Shown: one piece after another, positions 7,819-17,903 of the stretch
How the letters are laid out: the number at the start of each line of letters is the position of its first letter
Position numbering within the stretch: the stretch's first letter is position 1
Assembly (NCBI RefSeq): GCF_003610895.1
Contig: NZ_MCAS01000023.1
Span: 1 to 64,000 of the forward strand
Direction: 5' to 3'
DNA: 64,000 nt
From: Paraburkholderia fungorum
Lineage (GTDB): Bacteria > Pseudomonadota > Gammaproteobacteria > Burkholderiales > Burkholderiaceae
The notes under the pieces: model-generated
Seen by the model: the letters and a program-made list of their open reading frames with translations, nothing else
Told to the model about the DNA's origin: nothing
The model's database searches: none
Position numbers and translations under genes: made by a program

Positions 7819-9096
7819 ATGAATACAACGACAACGGCAAGCCTCGCGGGGAGCCGGCAAAATTCGTGGCGCGCGGTGGTTGCCGCCTCGATCGGTAACG
7901 CGCTGGAATGGTTCGATCTGGTGGTGTACGGCTTTTTCGCGGTCACCATCGCGAAGCTGTTTTTCCCGGCGGGCAACGACACGGTTTCGCTGCTGCTGAC
8001 GCTCGGCACCTTCGGCGTGTCGTTCTTCATGCGGCCGCTCGGCGCGATCGTGATCGGCGCTTACGCCGACCGCGCCGGACGCAAGGCCGCGCTCACGCTG
8101 TCGATCCTGCTGATGATGTGCGGCACGCTGATCATCGCGGTTCTGCCGACGTATCAGAGCATCGGCATCGCCGCGCCCGTGATTCTCGTGGTGGCGCGTT
8201 TGATGCAAGGTTTTTCGGCCGGCGGCGAATTCGGCAGCGCCACGGCCTTTCTTGCGGAGCACGTGCCGGGGCGGCGTGGTTTCTTCGCAAGCTGGCAGGT
8301 CGCGAGCCAGGGGCTCACCACGCTGCTCGCCGCAGGCTTCGGTGTGGTGCTGACCGGCAAACTGTCGCCGGAGCAGATGGCCTCCTGGGGTTGGCGCGTG
8401 CCTTTCTTCTTCGGTCTTCTGATCGGACCGGTTGCGTGGTACATCCGTACCAAACTCGACGAAACGCCTGAGTTCCTCGCGGCGGAAACCACCACGACGC
8501 CGTTGCGCGATACCTTTACCAGCCAGAAGCTGCGCCTCGTGATTGCGATCGGTGTAGTGGTGCTCGGCACGGTGTCGACCTATCTGGTGCTGTTCATGCC
8601 GACTTACGGCGTGAAGCAGCTGGGCCTGGCGCCGTCGGTTGCGTTCGCGGCGATTGCACTGACCGGCCTGATCCAGATGGTGTTCTCGCCGCTGGTTGGC
8701 CATCTGTCGGACCGTCATGGCCGCACCACGATCATGCTGATCTCGGCGTTGCTGCTGCTTATCCTGATCAATCCGGCCTTTGTCTATCTGGTCGCGCATC
8801 CGACCTTTGGCACGCTGATCGCCTTGCAGATCGTGTTCGGCTTTCTGATGACCGGCTACTTCGCGGCGCTGCCCGGCTTGCTCTCCGAGATGTTCCCGGT
8901 GCAGACGCGTACGACCGGCATGTCGCTGGCCTATAACATCGCCGTGACGATCTTCGGCGGTTTCGGGCCGTTCATCATCGCGTGGCTGATCGGCTTCACG
9001 GGTTCGAAGGCCGCGCCGAGTTACTACATGATTTTCGCCGCGGCCATCAGCCTGATGGCGCTGATGACCGCGCGGCGCAAGCTTGGGTTTCGCTGA
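7819..9096 (+). CDS. MFS transporter of the metabolite:H+ symporter (MHS) type
   Basis: A 425-residue major facilitator with 12 predicted helices. The MHS-type signatures are clear: GNALEWFDLVVYG at the first helix, then MRPLGAIVIGAYADRAGRK between helices 2 and 3, and QGFSAGGEFGSA in helix 4. Relatives such as KgtP, ProP, ShiA and citrate carriers import organic acids, shikimate or osmolytes with protons; the substrate cannot be read from sequence, though dicarboxylates or citrate are most likely. The ATG at 7819 is chosen over an upstream TTG because GGAG lies 6 bp before it. It is transcribed alone, between two strong terminators. Confidence 0.88.
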   Translation: MNTTTTASLAGSRQNSWRAVVAASIGNALEWFDLVVYGFFAVTIAKLFFPAGNDTVSLLLTLGTFGVSFFMRPLGAIVIGAYADRAGRKAALTLSILLMMCGTLIIAVLPTYQSIGIAAPVILVVARLMQGFSAGGEFGSATAFLAEHVPGRRGFFASWQVASQGLTTLLAAGFGVVLTGKLSPEQMASWGWRVPFFFGLLIGPVAWYIRTKLDETPEFLAAETTTTPLRDTFTSQKLRLVIAIGVVVLGTVSTYLVLFMPTYGVKQLGLAPSVAFAAIALTGLIQMVFSPLVGHLSDRHGRTTIMLISALLLLILINPAFVYLVAHPTFGTLIALQIVFGFLMTGYFAALPGLLSEMFPVQTRTTGMSLAYNIAVTIFGGFGPFIIAWLIGFTGSKAAPSYYMIFAAAISLMALMTARRKLGFR

Positions 9097-9116
9097 AGCA
9101 CAAAGGCGGTAGACGT

Positions 9117-9152
9117 AAAAAAGGCCGGTTCGAGAGAACCGGCCTTTTTTTT
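9117..9152. terminator. Bidirectional terminator between the MFS gene and secF
   Basis: AAAGGCCGGTT / AACCGGCCTTT stem with a short CGAGAG-type loop, flanked by A and T tracts, so it serves both converging genes. Confidence 0.85.
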
Positions 9153-9184
9153 GCGATCGGGTCAGATGTCCGCCTGCGGCGGAA

Positions 9185-10135
9185 TCAGACTTGCGCGCCT
9201 GCGTTTGGATCGTCCGGATCGACGCGTTCCTTCTTGTCCTTGATCAGGTCTTCGCGCTTCACGCCGAGCCACATGGCGATTGCCGCGGCGACGAACACCG
9301 ACGAGTAGATACCGAACAGAATACCGACCGTCAGCGCCAGAGCGAAGTAGTGCAGCGTGGGGCCGCCGAACAGGAACATCGACAGCACCATCATCTGCGT
9401 ACAGCCGTGGGTGATGATCGTGCGCGACATCGTGCTGGTGATCGCGTGGTTGATCACTTCGATCACGGTCATCTTGCGTTCGCGGCGGAAGGTTTCACGA
9501 ATCCGGTCGAAGATAACGACGGATTCGTTCACCGAGTAGCCGAGCACCGCGAGCACCGCGGCCAGCACCGACAGCGAGAACTCCCACTGGAAGAACGCGA
9601 AGAAGCCGAGAATGATGACCACGTCGTGCAAGTTCGCGATCACGCCGGCCACCGCGTACTTCCATTCGAAGCGGAACGACAGGTAGATCACGATGCCGAT
9701 CACCACGCAGGCCAGCGCCATCAGGCCGTCGGTTGCGAGCTCCTTGCCGACCTGCGGGCCGACGAACTCGACGCGTTGCAACTGCACCTGCGCGTCCTGG
9801 CCCTTCAGCGCGCCCATCACCTGGTCGCTCTGTTGTGCCGACGTGTAGCCCTGCTTGAGCGGCAGACGGATCAGCACGTCGCGTGAGGTGCCGAAGTTCT
9901 GCACCTGCGCGTCAGGATAGCCCAGCTTGTTGAGCGTGCCACGCACCGGTTCGAGCGGCGCGGCGCCCGGATACTGCACTTCGATGACTGTGCCACCGGT
10001 GAATTCCACCGACAGATGCAGCCCACGATGCAGCAGGAAAAATACAGCAGCGACGAACGTCAAGAGCGAGATTGCGTTGAAGATCAACGCACGCTGCATG
10101 AACGGAATGTCTTTGCGGAAGCGGAAAAATTCCAT
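9185..10135 (-). CDS. secF: Protein translocase accessory subunit SecF
   Basis: A 316-residue inner-membrane protein with six transmembrane helices and a periplasmic P1-like domain after the first. It carries the SecF N-terminal EFTGGTVIEVQYP motif and the conserved GYSVNESVVIFDRIRE motif in the helix 4-5 region. With SecD it uses the proton gradient to pull preproteins through SecYEG. It follows secD by 18 bp. The charged C-terminal tail (DKKERVDPDDPNAG) is cytoplasmic. Length is normal for the family. Confidence 0.96.
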   Translation of the reverse strand: MEFFRFRKDIPFMQRALIFNAISLLTFVAAVFFLLHRGLHLSVEFTGGTVIEVQYPGAAPLEPVRGTLNKLGYPDAQVQNFGTSRDVLIRLPLKQGYTSAQQSDQVMGALKGQDAQVQLQRVEFVGPQVGKELATDGLMALACVVIGIVIYLSFRFEWKYAVAGVIANLHDVVIILGFFAFFQWEFSLSVLAAVLAVLGYSVNESVVIFDRIRETFRRERKMTVIEVINHAITSTMSRTIITHGCTQMMVLSMFLFGGPTLHYFALALTVGILFGIYSSVFVAAAIAMWLGVKREDLIKDKKERVDPDDPNAGAQV

Positions 10136-10153
10136 GGTCTTGTTCTCCGGGAC

Positions 10154-12202
10154 TCAGCGGGATGAACCCGGTTTCTGCGGCGTGTTCGACGAACCCGACG
10201 CGTCGCGGCGGCGCACGGTCGGCTTGCCACGTGCCTGGGCCGCAGCTTTGGCTTTGGGCTTGGCGCTTGCCGCGGCGACGGCTCGTGCCGTATCGGTTGC
10301 GGCGTCGTCGTTGCCGAGGTAAGCCGCCGCGCCGTCGATACCTTCCGGTTGCGGACGCCATACCTGGCCGATGGCCAGCGACTTGAGCTTCTTCTTGCCG
10401 CCGTACCAGAGGTTGACGATACCGCGCGAGAAGAACACGGCCGAGAACATCGACGTCAGGATGCCGATACAGTGAACCATCGCGAAGCCGCGCACCGGGC
10501 CGGAGCCGAAGGCGAGCAGCGCGAGGCCGGCGATCAGCGTGGTGACGTTCGAGTCGAGAATCGTCGCCCATGCATGCGCGTAGCCGTTCTGGATCGCCAG
10601 TTGCGGCGGCGCGCCGTGGCGCAGTTCTTCGCGCACGCGCTCATTGATCAGCACGTTCGCGTCGATCGCCATACCGAGCGCGAGCGCGATAGCGGCGATA
10701 CCCGGCAAGGTGAGCGTGGCCTGCAACATGGACAGCACGGCGATCAGCAGCAGCAGGTTGACCGACAGGCCGATCATCGAGATCACGCCGAACAGCATGT
10801 AGTACGCGATCATGAAGACGGCGATCGCGACGAAGCCCCACACCACCGAGTGGAAGCCCTTGTTGATGTTGTCCGCGCCGAGGCTCGGGCCGATCGTGCG
10901 TTCTTCGATGATGTCCATCGGCGCGGCCAGCGAGCCGGCGCGCAACAGCAGCGCGAGGTCGGCGGCGGCCTGCGGGTTCGGCTGGCCGGTGATCTGGAAG
11001 CGGTCGCCCAGTTCGGACTGGATGGTCGCCACCGTCAGCACTTCGCCCTTGCCCTTTTCGAACAGCACCATCGCCATCGGCTTGCCGATGTTGTCGCGCG
11101 AGACACTGCGGACCGCGCGGCCACCGGCCGAATCCAGACGGATATTGACCGACGGGCGTTGATGTTCGTCGAAGCCCGCCGACGCGTCGATGATGCGGTC
11201 ACCCGTGAAGATGATCTGCTTGCGCAGCAGCACCGGCGTCTGGTTGCCCTGGGTGAACAGCTCGTCGCCCGGGGGCACCGGGTCGCCCGGATTCGGATGC
11301 GTGTTGACCGGGTCGGCGAGGCGCGCTTCAAGCGTTGCGGTGCGGCCGATGATGTCCTTGGCCTTCGCGGTGTCCTGCACACCCGGCAGTTCGACCACGA
11401 TACGGTCCGAGCCTTGCTGCTGGATCACCGGCTCGGCCACGCCGAGTTCGTTCACGCGGTTATGCAGCGTGGTGATGTTCTGCTTGAGCGCGGCGTCCTG
11501 CACGGCTTTCTGCACCGCCGGCGTGAACGTGCCGACCAGTTGCACGCCGCCGTCCGGGTTCGTCTGCGAGGCCCACTGGAGTTCGCTGATGCTGCGGCCC
11601 AGTTGCTTGGATGCCGCGTCCGCCGTGGCCTGGTCGGCGAAATTGATCACCACCGTCTGGTTGACGCGGTTCACGCCGCCGTCGCGGATGTTGTTGTCGC
11701 GCAGCATGGTGCGCGCATCCGATGCGTCGGAGTCGAGCTTCTTGTTGAGCGCGCCGGCCATGTCGACCTGCAGCAGGAAGTGCACGCCGCCGCGCAGATC
11801 GAGACCGAGGTACATCGGCAGGGCATGCAAGGCGGTCAGCCAATGCGGCGACGCGCTTTGCAGGTTCAGCGCCACGACGAACTGCGGATCGGTCGGGTCG
11901 CTGTTCAGCGACTTCTGCAGCAGGTCCTTCACGCGCAATTGCGTGTCGGTGTCGAGCAGACGCACGCGAATGTTCGCGTTGGTCGACGAATTGTCGAACG
12001 TGACGTCTTCTGGTTTGATCTGATTGGCAGCAAGCGCCGCTTCGACTGCCGACAGCGTAGTCGAGTCGAGTTTGACCGTTGCCTTGCCGCTCGACACCTG
12101 CACCGCCGGCGCTTCGCCGAACAGGTTGGGCAGGGTGTACACGAGGCCGATGACCAGAGCCACCAGCATCACGGCGTATTTCCAGAGGGGGTAGCGATTC
12201 AT
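10154..12202 (-). CDS. secD: Protein translocase accessory subunit SecD
   Basis: A 682-residue RND-like membrane protein, partner of SecF in proton-driven preprotein translocation. The motif GLDLRGGVHFLLQVD and the C-terminal six-helix block (from about residue 455, including ALGMAIDANVLINERVRE) are diagnostic. It is longer than E. coli SecD (615) because of a tail of about 60 residues rich in Ala, Lys and Arg after the last helix; that tail looks disordered and cytoplasmic. The order yajC-secD-secF is conserved in proteobacteria. Confidence 0.96.
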   Translation of the reverse strand: MNRYPLWKYAVMLVALVIGLVYTLPNLFGEAPAVQVSSGKATVKLDSTTLSAVEAALAANQIKPEDVTFDNSSTNANIRVRLLDTDTQLRVKDLLQKSLNSDPTDPQFVVALNLQSASPHWLTALHALPMYLGLDLRGGVHFLLQVDMAGALNKKLDSDASDARTMLRDNNIRDGGVNRVNQTVVINFADQATADAASKQLGRSISELQWASQTNPDGGVQLVGTFTPAVQKAVQDAALKQNITTLHNRVNELGVAEPVIQQQGSDRIVVELPGVQDTAKAKDIIGRTATLEARLADPVNTHPNPGDPVPPGDELFTQGNQTPVLLRKQIIFTGDRIIDASAGFDEHQRPSVNIRLDSAGGRAVRSVSRDNIGKPMAMVLFEKGKGEVLTVATIQSELGDRFQITGQPNPQAAADLALLLRAGSLAAPMDIIEERTIGPSLGADNINKGFHSVVWGFVAIAVFMIAYYMLFGVISMIGLSVNLLLLIAVLSMLQATLTLPGIAAIALALGMAIDANVLINERVREELRHGAPPQLAIQNGYAHAWATILDSNVTTLIAGLALLAFGSGPVRGFAMVHCIGILTSMFSAVFFSRGIVNLWYGGKKKLKSLAIGQVWRPQPEGIDGAAAYLGNDDAATDTARAVAAASAKPKAKAAAQARGKPTVRRRDASGSSNTPQKPGSSR

Positions 12203-12320
12203 GAGTGGTCCAACGGGAAGGTTGGCTTGGAAGCGATGCGTCCGACGATGAGCGCGGGCGGTTCAGCGTGGTTCCGCGAAAACCGCCGGCGAGGCCGCGC
12301 CGGACGCGAGAGAGCAGGCC

Positions 12321-12650
12321 TTACAGCGACTTGATCGTGCCCTTCGGGAGAATCGTCGTGACCGACGCTTTTTGCACGGTGATTTCCGTGCCTTCCGAAA
12401 TTTCGACGCCGACGTAAGCCTCACCCACCTTGGTCACCTTGCCGACGATGCCGCCATTCGTCACCACTTCATCGCCCTTGGCCATGGCGGCGAGCATGTT
12501 GCGGTGTTCCTTCTGGCGCTTCATTTGCGGGCGAATCATGATGAAGTACAGCACGCCGAACATCAGGATCAGCGGCAGGAAGCTCATCAGGTTCGATTCA
12601 ATGCCACCTGTTGCTGTGCCTTGGGCGAAGGCATTGGAAATGAACGACAC
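12321..12650 (-). CDS. yajC: Sec translocase subunit YajC
   Basis: A 109-residue single-pass membrane protein associated with SecDF. The GTG at 12650 is taken as start: it follows an ACGGAGAG ribosome binding site and gives the usual short N-terminus (VSFISNAFAQG), then one transmembrane helix (SFLPLILMFGVLYFIMIRPQ). The cytoplasmic part shows the family pattern KGDEVVTNGGIVGKV. An upstream in-frame ATG would add 11 residues but has no binding site. It is the gene before secD, separated by a 118-bp gap without visible ORFs. Confidence 0.92.
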   Translation of the reverse strand: MSFISNAFAQGTATGGIESNLMSFLPLILMFGVLYFIMIRPQMKRQKEHRNMLAAMAKGDEVVTNGGIVGKVTKVGEAYVGVEISEGTEITVQKASVTTILPKGTIKSL

Positions 12651-12698
12651 GTTGGTCTCTCCGTTATAAATCAAAACGATCAAAAAAATCAGCCGGTT

Positions 12699-12704
12699 AT
12701 TCTA
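12699..12704 (-). promoter_or_regulatory. Candidate -10 element of yajC-secDF
   Basis: TAGAAT on the minus strand, about 50 bp before the GTG of yajC. No good -35 element is visible at the expected distance, so the promoter call is tentative; read-through from queA-tgt is also possible. Confidence 0.35.
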
Positions 12705-12867
12705 CCACTGGCCTGACGGGGGTCGGCGCGGCGAATCGGCTTTCCGATCAACCGTTTAAAGCCTTTTTTGCCGTGCGCGAAAGTTAATTGTAAGGTTTTC
12801 TGCGCAGTGCCAACGGATTCTTCCGTCAAATTCGTCAGTCGATTCCCGCCTGATTCCCGTTTGCGGG

Positions 12868-14085
12868 CTAGTCGATGCCGCGCGCGCGGTTCTCGTGGAA
12901 GCGCTTGCGGAAGGGCTCGAACAGTTTTGCGTCGATCGCGTCGCGCATTTCCTGCATCAATTCGAGGTAGTAGTGCAGGTTGTGAATCGTGTTCAACTGC
13001 GCACCGAGGATTTCCCCTACACGATGCAGATGGTGCAGGTAGCCCCGGGTGAAATTTCGGCAGGTGTAGCAACCGCATTGCTCGTCGAGCGGGCGCAGCG
13101 AGTTCTTGTGCGCGGCGTTGCGGATCTTGATGTCGCCGAACCGGGTGAAGAGCCAGCCGTTGCGCGCGTTGCGGGTCGGCATCACGCAGTCGAACATGTC
13201 GACGCCGGCGGCCACGCCCGCCACCAGGTCTTCCGGCGTGCCGACGCCCATCAGGTAGTGCGGCTTGTCGGCGGGCAGCTTCGGGCCGATATGGTTCAGC
13301 ACGCGCATCATGTCTTCCTTCGGTTCGCCGACCGACAGGCCGCCGATTGCGAGACCGTGGAAATCCATTTCCGCGAGACCCGCCAGCGATTCGTCGCGCA
13401 GGTCTTCGAACATGCCGCCCTGGACGATGCCGAACAACGCATTCGGATTGCCGAGGCGGTTGAATTCGTCGATCGAGCGTTTGGCCCAACGCATCGACAT
13501 ACGCATCGAATCGGCGGCTTCCTGATGCGAAGTCGGCACGTTGTTGGTCGCGTACGGCGTGCATTCGTCGAACTGCATGACGATGTCCGAGTTCAGCACC
13601 TTCTGGATCTGCATCGACACTTCCGGCGACAGGAAGAGCTTGTCGCCGTTGATGGGGGACGCGAACGTGACGCCATCTTCGGTGATCTTGCGCAGATCGC
13701 CAAGCGAAAACACCTGAAAACCGCCCGAATCTGTCAGGATTGGTTTCTTCCAGCCCATGAAGCCGTGCAGGCCGCCGTGCGCGTCGATCGTTTCCAGGCC
13801 CGGGCGCAGCCACAGGTGGAAGGTGTTGCCGAGAATGATCTGCGCGTGCATTTCTTCGAGCTCGCGCGGCTGGACCGCCTTCACCGTGCCGTAGGTGCCG
13901 ACCGGCATGAAGATCGGCGTTTCGACCACGCCGTGATTCAGCGTGACGCGGCCGCGCCGCGCCTGGCCGTCGGTGCCGAGCAGTTCGAATTTGAGGCCGT
14001 TTTCAGGGCGCGAGGGGGTGCCTTCGTTATGGCTCGCGCAGGTATTGCAGGTACCGCTTGTATCGTGGGTATGACCGTCGGTCAT
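12868..14085 (-). CDS. tgt: Queuine tRNA-ribosyltransferase (Tgt)
   Basis: A 405-residue tRNA-guanine transglycosylase that swaps the wobble guanine of GUN-anticodon tRNAs for preQ1. The general acid/base aspartate is in TDSGGFQVFSLG (about residue 118), the nucleophile aspartate in DMFDCVMPTRNARNG (about 297), and zinc ligands are in QCGCYTCRNFTRGYLHHL. The start at 14085 follows CAGGAG. The first 30 residues (HTHDTSGTCNTCASH) are a Cys/His-containing extension absent from E. coli Tgt. Next to queA, the following step of queuosine synthesis. Confidence 0.95.
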   Translation of the reverse strand: MTDGHTHDTSGTCNTCASHNEGTPSRPENGLKFELLGTDGQARRGRVTLNHGVVETPIFMPVGTYGTVKAVQPRELEEMHAQIILGNTFHLWLRPGLETIDAHGGLHGFMGWKKPILTDSGGFQVFSLGDLRKITEDGVTFASPINGDKLFLSPEVSMQIQKVLNSDIVMQFDECTPYATNNVPTSHQEAADSMRMSMRWAKRSIDEFNRLGNPNALFGIVQGGMFEDLRDESLAGLAEMDFHGLAIGGLSVGEPKEDMMRVLNHIGPKLPADKPHYLMGVGTPEDLVAGVAAGVDMFDCVMPTRNARNGWLFTRFGDIKIRNAAHKNSLRPLDEQCGCYTCRNFTRGYLHHLHRVGEILGAQLNTIHNLHYYLELMQEMRDAIDAKLFEPFRKRFHENRARGID

Positions 14086-14330
14086 GGGGACTCCTGTGCC
14101 ACCGGAGGACAGTCCGGCGCAAATGATGAACGCCGCCGGGCAGGCCTCGGCGGCTGGGTAAAGAAAATAAAGAAACCTCAAGATGCAGCGCGGATCTGCC
14201 TCTGCATGCGGGTGCAGGAGGCCGGCAACGACTGCCGCTACATCGACGTAGCAAGGAGCGGCAGACTACCGCGCGCGTCGCCGGCGCGCAACGCTATCGC
14301 ACGGCATATCGCCATGCGGCACGGAACATG

Positions 14331-15380
14331 TCAAACGTCGCGGCGCGTGAGCAGCATCGCGTCGCCATAGCTGAAGAAGCGGTAACGCTGTTCGATCGCG
14401 TGCCGGTAAGCTTCACGGATGGTCTCGACACCCGCGAACGCCGATACCAGCATCAGCAGCGTCGATTTCGGCAAATGGAAATTCGTCACCAGCCGGTCGA
14501 CCACGCGGAACTCATAGCCGGGGGTGATGAAAATATCGGTTTCCGTGCTGGCCGCGCCGAGCGGGCGTCCGGCCTCGTGCGCATCGCGCGCGGCGGCTTC
14601 GAGCGCGCGCATCGACGTCGTGCCCACCGCGATCACGCGGTTGCCGCGCGCACGTGTCGCCGCGATCTTGTCGGCGAGCGCCTGCGGCAGGTGATACCAC
14701 TCGCTGTGCATTTTGTGCTCGGCCAGATTTTCCACGCGCACCGGCTGGAAGGTGCCCGCGCCGACATGCAGCGTGAGGGTCGCGCGCTCCACGCCGCGGG
14801 CGTCGAGCCGCGCGAGCAGCGCGTCGTCGAAGTGCAGGCCGGCGGTGGGCGCGGCGACTGCGCCCGGGTTCTGCGCGAACACCGTCTGATAGCGGGTTTC
14901 GTCGGTCGAGTCGGGATCGTGCTCAATGTACGGCGGCAGCGGCAGGCGGCCGAACTGTTCGATCAGCGTCAGGCAGTCGTCCGGGAAATGCAGCGTGTAG
15001 AACGGCTCGACGCGTTCGCCGACCGTCACGTCGAAGGCGTCGGCCAGACGAATCGTGGTGCCCGGCTGCGGGCTCTTGCTCGCACGGATCTGCGCGAGCG
15101 CGGTGCGCTCGCCGGTCAGACGCTCTACCAGCACTTCGATCTTGCCGCCACTGGCCTTCTGGCCGAGGAAGCGCGCCTTCAGGACTTTGGTATCGTTGAA
15201 GACCAGCAGATCGCCGGGCGCGATGCACCCGGGCAGCTCGGCGAAGCCGCGGTCCGTGAGACGCGCGGGGTCCACTGTGTTGTCCACTTCGAGCAGACGG
15301 CTGGCGCTGCGCTCAGGCAGCGCCACTTGCGCGATCAGCTCGGGTGGCAGATCGAAATCGAAATCGGAAAGCGTAAACAT
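14331..15380 (-). CDS. queA: S-adenosylmethionine:tRNA ribosyltransferase-isomerase (QueA)
   Basis: A 349-residue enzyme that transfers and rearranges the ribosyl moiety of SAM onto preQ1-tRNA to give epoxyqueuosine. The N-terminus MFTLSDFDFDLPPELIAQ is characteristic, as are VFNDTKVLKARF, HVGAGTFQPVR, AVGTTSMRALE and TNFHLPKSTLLMLVSAF. The ATG at 15380 gives the family length; longer in-frame starts run into Ala/Arg-rich sequence opposite recG. First gene of queA-tgt-yajC-secDF; diverges from recG across about 150 bp. Confidence 0.95.
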   Translation of the reverse strand: MFTLSDFDFDLPPELIAQVALPERSASRLLEVDNTVDPARLTDRGFAELPGCIAPGDLLVFNDTKVLKARFLGQKASGGKIEVLVERLTGERTALAQIRASKSPQPGTTIRLADAFDVTVGERVEPFYTLHFPDDCLTLIEQFGRLPLPPYIEHDPDSTDETRYQTVFAQNPGAVAAPTAGLHFDDALLARLDARGVERATLTLHVGAGTFQPVRVENLAEHKMHSEWYHLPQALADKIAATRARGNRVIAVGTTSMRALEAAARDAHEAGRPLGAASTETDIFITPGYEFRVVDRLVTNFHLPKSTLLMLVSAFAGVETIREAYRHAIEQRYRFFSYGDAMLLTRRDV

Positions 15381-15528
15381 GCGGACGACTGGAAGCGAAT
15401 TGAGACTGAATTGAGCCGAAGCCGGAGCCGGGCGGCTATGATTGCGGGACGCCGGAGCGGCCCGCGAGCCCGCGCGCTGATTGGCGGCGACACCCTTGAC
15501 AGCCGATATTGTACTTGCGAAGCAACCC

Positions 15529-17823
15529 ATGCCTTTGTCCGACCGCCGATTGCCCTCCGCCACCGACGAAGTGAGTGCCGAGCCCAAGCGCCGCGCCTCG
15601 CGGGGCGAAGCAGCAGCGGCGGACTCAAACGACCTCGGCGCAGGTGTCGCGGCGGAGAGCGGCAAGGCCGCGCGGCAAGATGACATTGTTGACCCGTTCG
15701 GTGACAAACCCGCCGGCAAATCCTCGAGCAAAGCCACCGGTAAGCCCGCTGCCAAGGCCGCGCCCAAACCCGCCGACAAGCTGGCCAAACTCGGCCTCAC
15801 GCGCGACATCGATCTCGTGCTGCATCTACCGATGCGCTACGAAGACGAAACCTCGCTGACGCCGATCGGGCACCTCCTGCCTGGCGGGATCTCGCAGACC
15901 GAAGGCGTGGTGTTCGACAACGAGATCGCCTATCGCCCGCGCCGCCAGTTGCTGGTGAAACTGCGCGACGACGCCGGCGACGAGCTCGTGCTGCGTTTTC
16001 TGAATTTCTACGGTTCGCAAGTCAAGCAGATGGCGATCGGCGCGCGGCTGCGGGTGCGCGGCGACGTGCGTGGCGGTTTCTTCGGCATGGAGATGGTGCA
16101 CCCGGCGGTACGCGTGGTGGACGAAGACACGCCGCTGCCCCAGGCGCTGACGCCCGTGTATCCGAGCACCGCGGGCGTGACGCAGGCGTATCTGCGCAAA
16201 TCGATCGACAACGCGTTGTCGCGCACGTCGCTGCCGGAGTTGCTGCCGGCGCCGATCGCGCAAGCGTATATGCAGCCGCTCGGCGTGCCGCCGCTGATGG
16301 ACGCCGTGCGCACGCTGCATCATCCGGGCGTGCAATCAGATGAGACTGCGTTGATCGACGGCACGCATCCCGCGTGGGTGCGCATCAAGTTCGAGGAATT
16401 GCTGGCGCAGCAGATGTCGTTGAAGCGCGCGCATGACGAGCGCCGCACGCGGGCGGCGCCGGCCATGCCGCGCCGCAAGCTCGGTGACGAAGCGGCGCTC
16501 GTGGCGCGTTTGCTGAAGGCATTACCGTTCTCGCTGACCAAAGCGCAGGAGCGTGTCGGCGGCGAGATCGCGCTCGATCTGACCCAGCCTCATCCCATGC
16601 AGCGGCTGCTGCAGGGAGATGTCGGCAGCGGCAAGACGATCGTGGCCGCGCTGGCCGCGGCGCAGGCGATCGATGCCGGTTACCAGGCCGCGCTGATGGC
16701 CCCGACCGAAATCCTCGCGGAACAGCATGCGCGCAAATTGCGCGGCTGGCTGGAGCCCTTGGGCGTCAGCGTCGCGTGGCTGGCCGGCAGTTTGAAGACC
16801 AAAGAGAAGCGCGCCGCGATCGAAGCGGCGGCGCTCGGCACGGCGCAGCTCGTGATCGGCACGCACGCGATCATCCAGGATGCCGTCGAGTTCGCGCGGC
16901 TGGGGCTGGTGATCGTCGATGAACAGCATCGTTTCGGCGTGGCGCAGCGGCTCGCGTTGCGCGCGAAGGCGCAGAACGCGGCCGACGGCGCGCACGATTT
17001 TCAGCCGCATCAGCTGATGATGTCCGCCACACCGATTCCGCGCACGCTGGCGATGACCTATTACGCCGACCTCGACGTCTCCACCATCGACGAACTGCCG
17101 CCGGGACGCACGCCGATCCTGACCAAGCTGGTTTCCGACGCGCGGCGCGAGGAGGTGATCGGCCGCGTGCGCGAAGCCGCGCTGACGGGGCGACAGGTGT
17201 ACTGGGTGTGTCCGCTGATCGAAGAGAGCGAGACCTTGCAGTTGCAGACCGCGGTGGAGACGTACGAAACGCTCGCGGCCGCGTTGCCCGAATTGAATGT
17301 CGGTCTGGTGCATGGCCGCCTCGCGCCGGCGGAGAAGGCCGCTGTGATGGATGCGTTCACGCGCAACGAGGTGCAGTTGCTGGTGGCGACGACGGTGATC
17401 GAAGTGGGCGTGGACGTGCCGAATGCCTCGCTGATGGTGATCGAGCATGCGGAGCGGTTCGGGCTGGCGCAATTGCATCAGTTGCGAGGGCGGGTGGGGC
17501 GCGGCAGCGCGGCTTCGATTTGCGTGCTGCTCTACACCGGGCCGCTGTCGATAACGGCGCGCTCGCGCCTGCAGACCATGCGGGAGACGACGGACGGGTT
17601 CGAAATTGCCCGGCGCGACCTCGAGATTCGCGGCCCGGGGGAGTTTCTCGGCGCCCGGCAGTCGGGTGCGGCCATGTTGAGATTTGCCGATCTGCAGAAT
17701 GATCAGTGGCTGATCGAGCCGGCCAGAGAGGCCGCCGCGGCTCTGCTCGAAAAGTATCCTGATGTCGTGATCCAGCACCTGGCCCGGTGGCTCGGCGCTC
17801 GGGAGCAATATCTGAAGGCTTGA
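15529..17823 (+). CDS. recG: ATP-dependent DNA helicase RecG
   Basis: A 764-residue superfamily 2 helicase that remodels stalled replication forks and branched DNA. Walker A (LLQGDVGSGKT) is near residue 365, motif II is DEQH near 464 (VIVDEQHRFG), motif III is MSATPIPRTLAM, and the C-terminal helicase motifs include VATTVIEVGVDVPNA and LRGRVGRG. The wedge OB domain precedes the helicase core. It carries about 85 extra N-terminal residues rich in Ala, Lys and Pro, so the true start could be further inside; 15529 is the first plausible ATG. Confidence 0.94.
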   Translation: MPLSDRRLPSATDEVSAEPKRRASRGEAAAADSNDLGAGVAAESGKAARQDDIVDPFGDKPAGKSSSKATGKPAAKAAPKPADKLAKLGLTRDIDLVLHLPMRYEDETSLTPIGHLLPGGISQTEGVVFDNEIAYRPRRQLLVKLRDDAGDELVLRFLNFYGSQVKQMAIGARLRVRGDVRGGFFGMEMVHPAVRVVDEDTPLPQALTPVYPSTAGVTQAYLRKSIDNALSRTSLPELLPAPIAQAYMQPLGVPPLMDAVRTLHHPGVQSDETALIDGTHPAWVRIKFEELLAQQMSLKRAHDERRTRAAPAMPRRKLGDEAALVARLLKALPFSLTKAQERVGGEIALDLTQPHPMQRLLQGDVGSGKTIVAALAAAQAIDAGYQAALMAPTEILAEQHARKLRGWLEPLGVSVAWLAGSLKTKEKRAAIEAAALGTAQLVIGTHAIIQDAVEFARLGLVIVDEQHRFGVAQRLALRAKAQNAADGAHDFQPHQLMMSATPIPRTLAMTYYADLDVSTIDELPPGRTPILTKLVSDARREEVIGRVREAALTGRQVYWVCPLIEESETLQLQTAVETYETLAAALPELNVGLVHGRLAPAEKAAVMDAFTRNEVQLLVATTVIEVGVDVPNASLMVIEHAERFGLAQLHQLRGRVGRGSAASICVLLYTGPLSITARSRLQTMRETTDGFEIARRDLEIRGPGEFLGARQSGAAMLRFADLQNDQWLIEPAREAAAALLEKYPDVVIQHLARWLGAREQYLKA

Positions 17824-17903
17824 GGAATCGCTCTTTGACAGCGTGCCCCTGATAGCGGGCACGCCTGTCGGCCAGCCTGCGCAGCGCGCAAAAGACCAAA
17901 AAG

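Noticed and set aside
10349..12334. Open frame of 661 codons on the plus strand opposite secD
   Set aside because: Shadow of secD; composition dominated by Arg, Asp, His and Val, no recognised domain.
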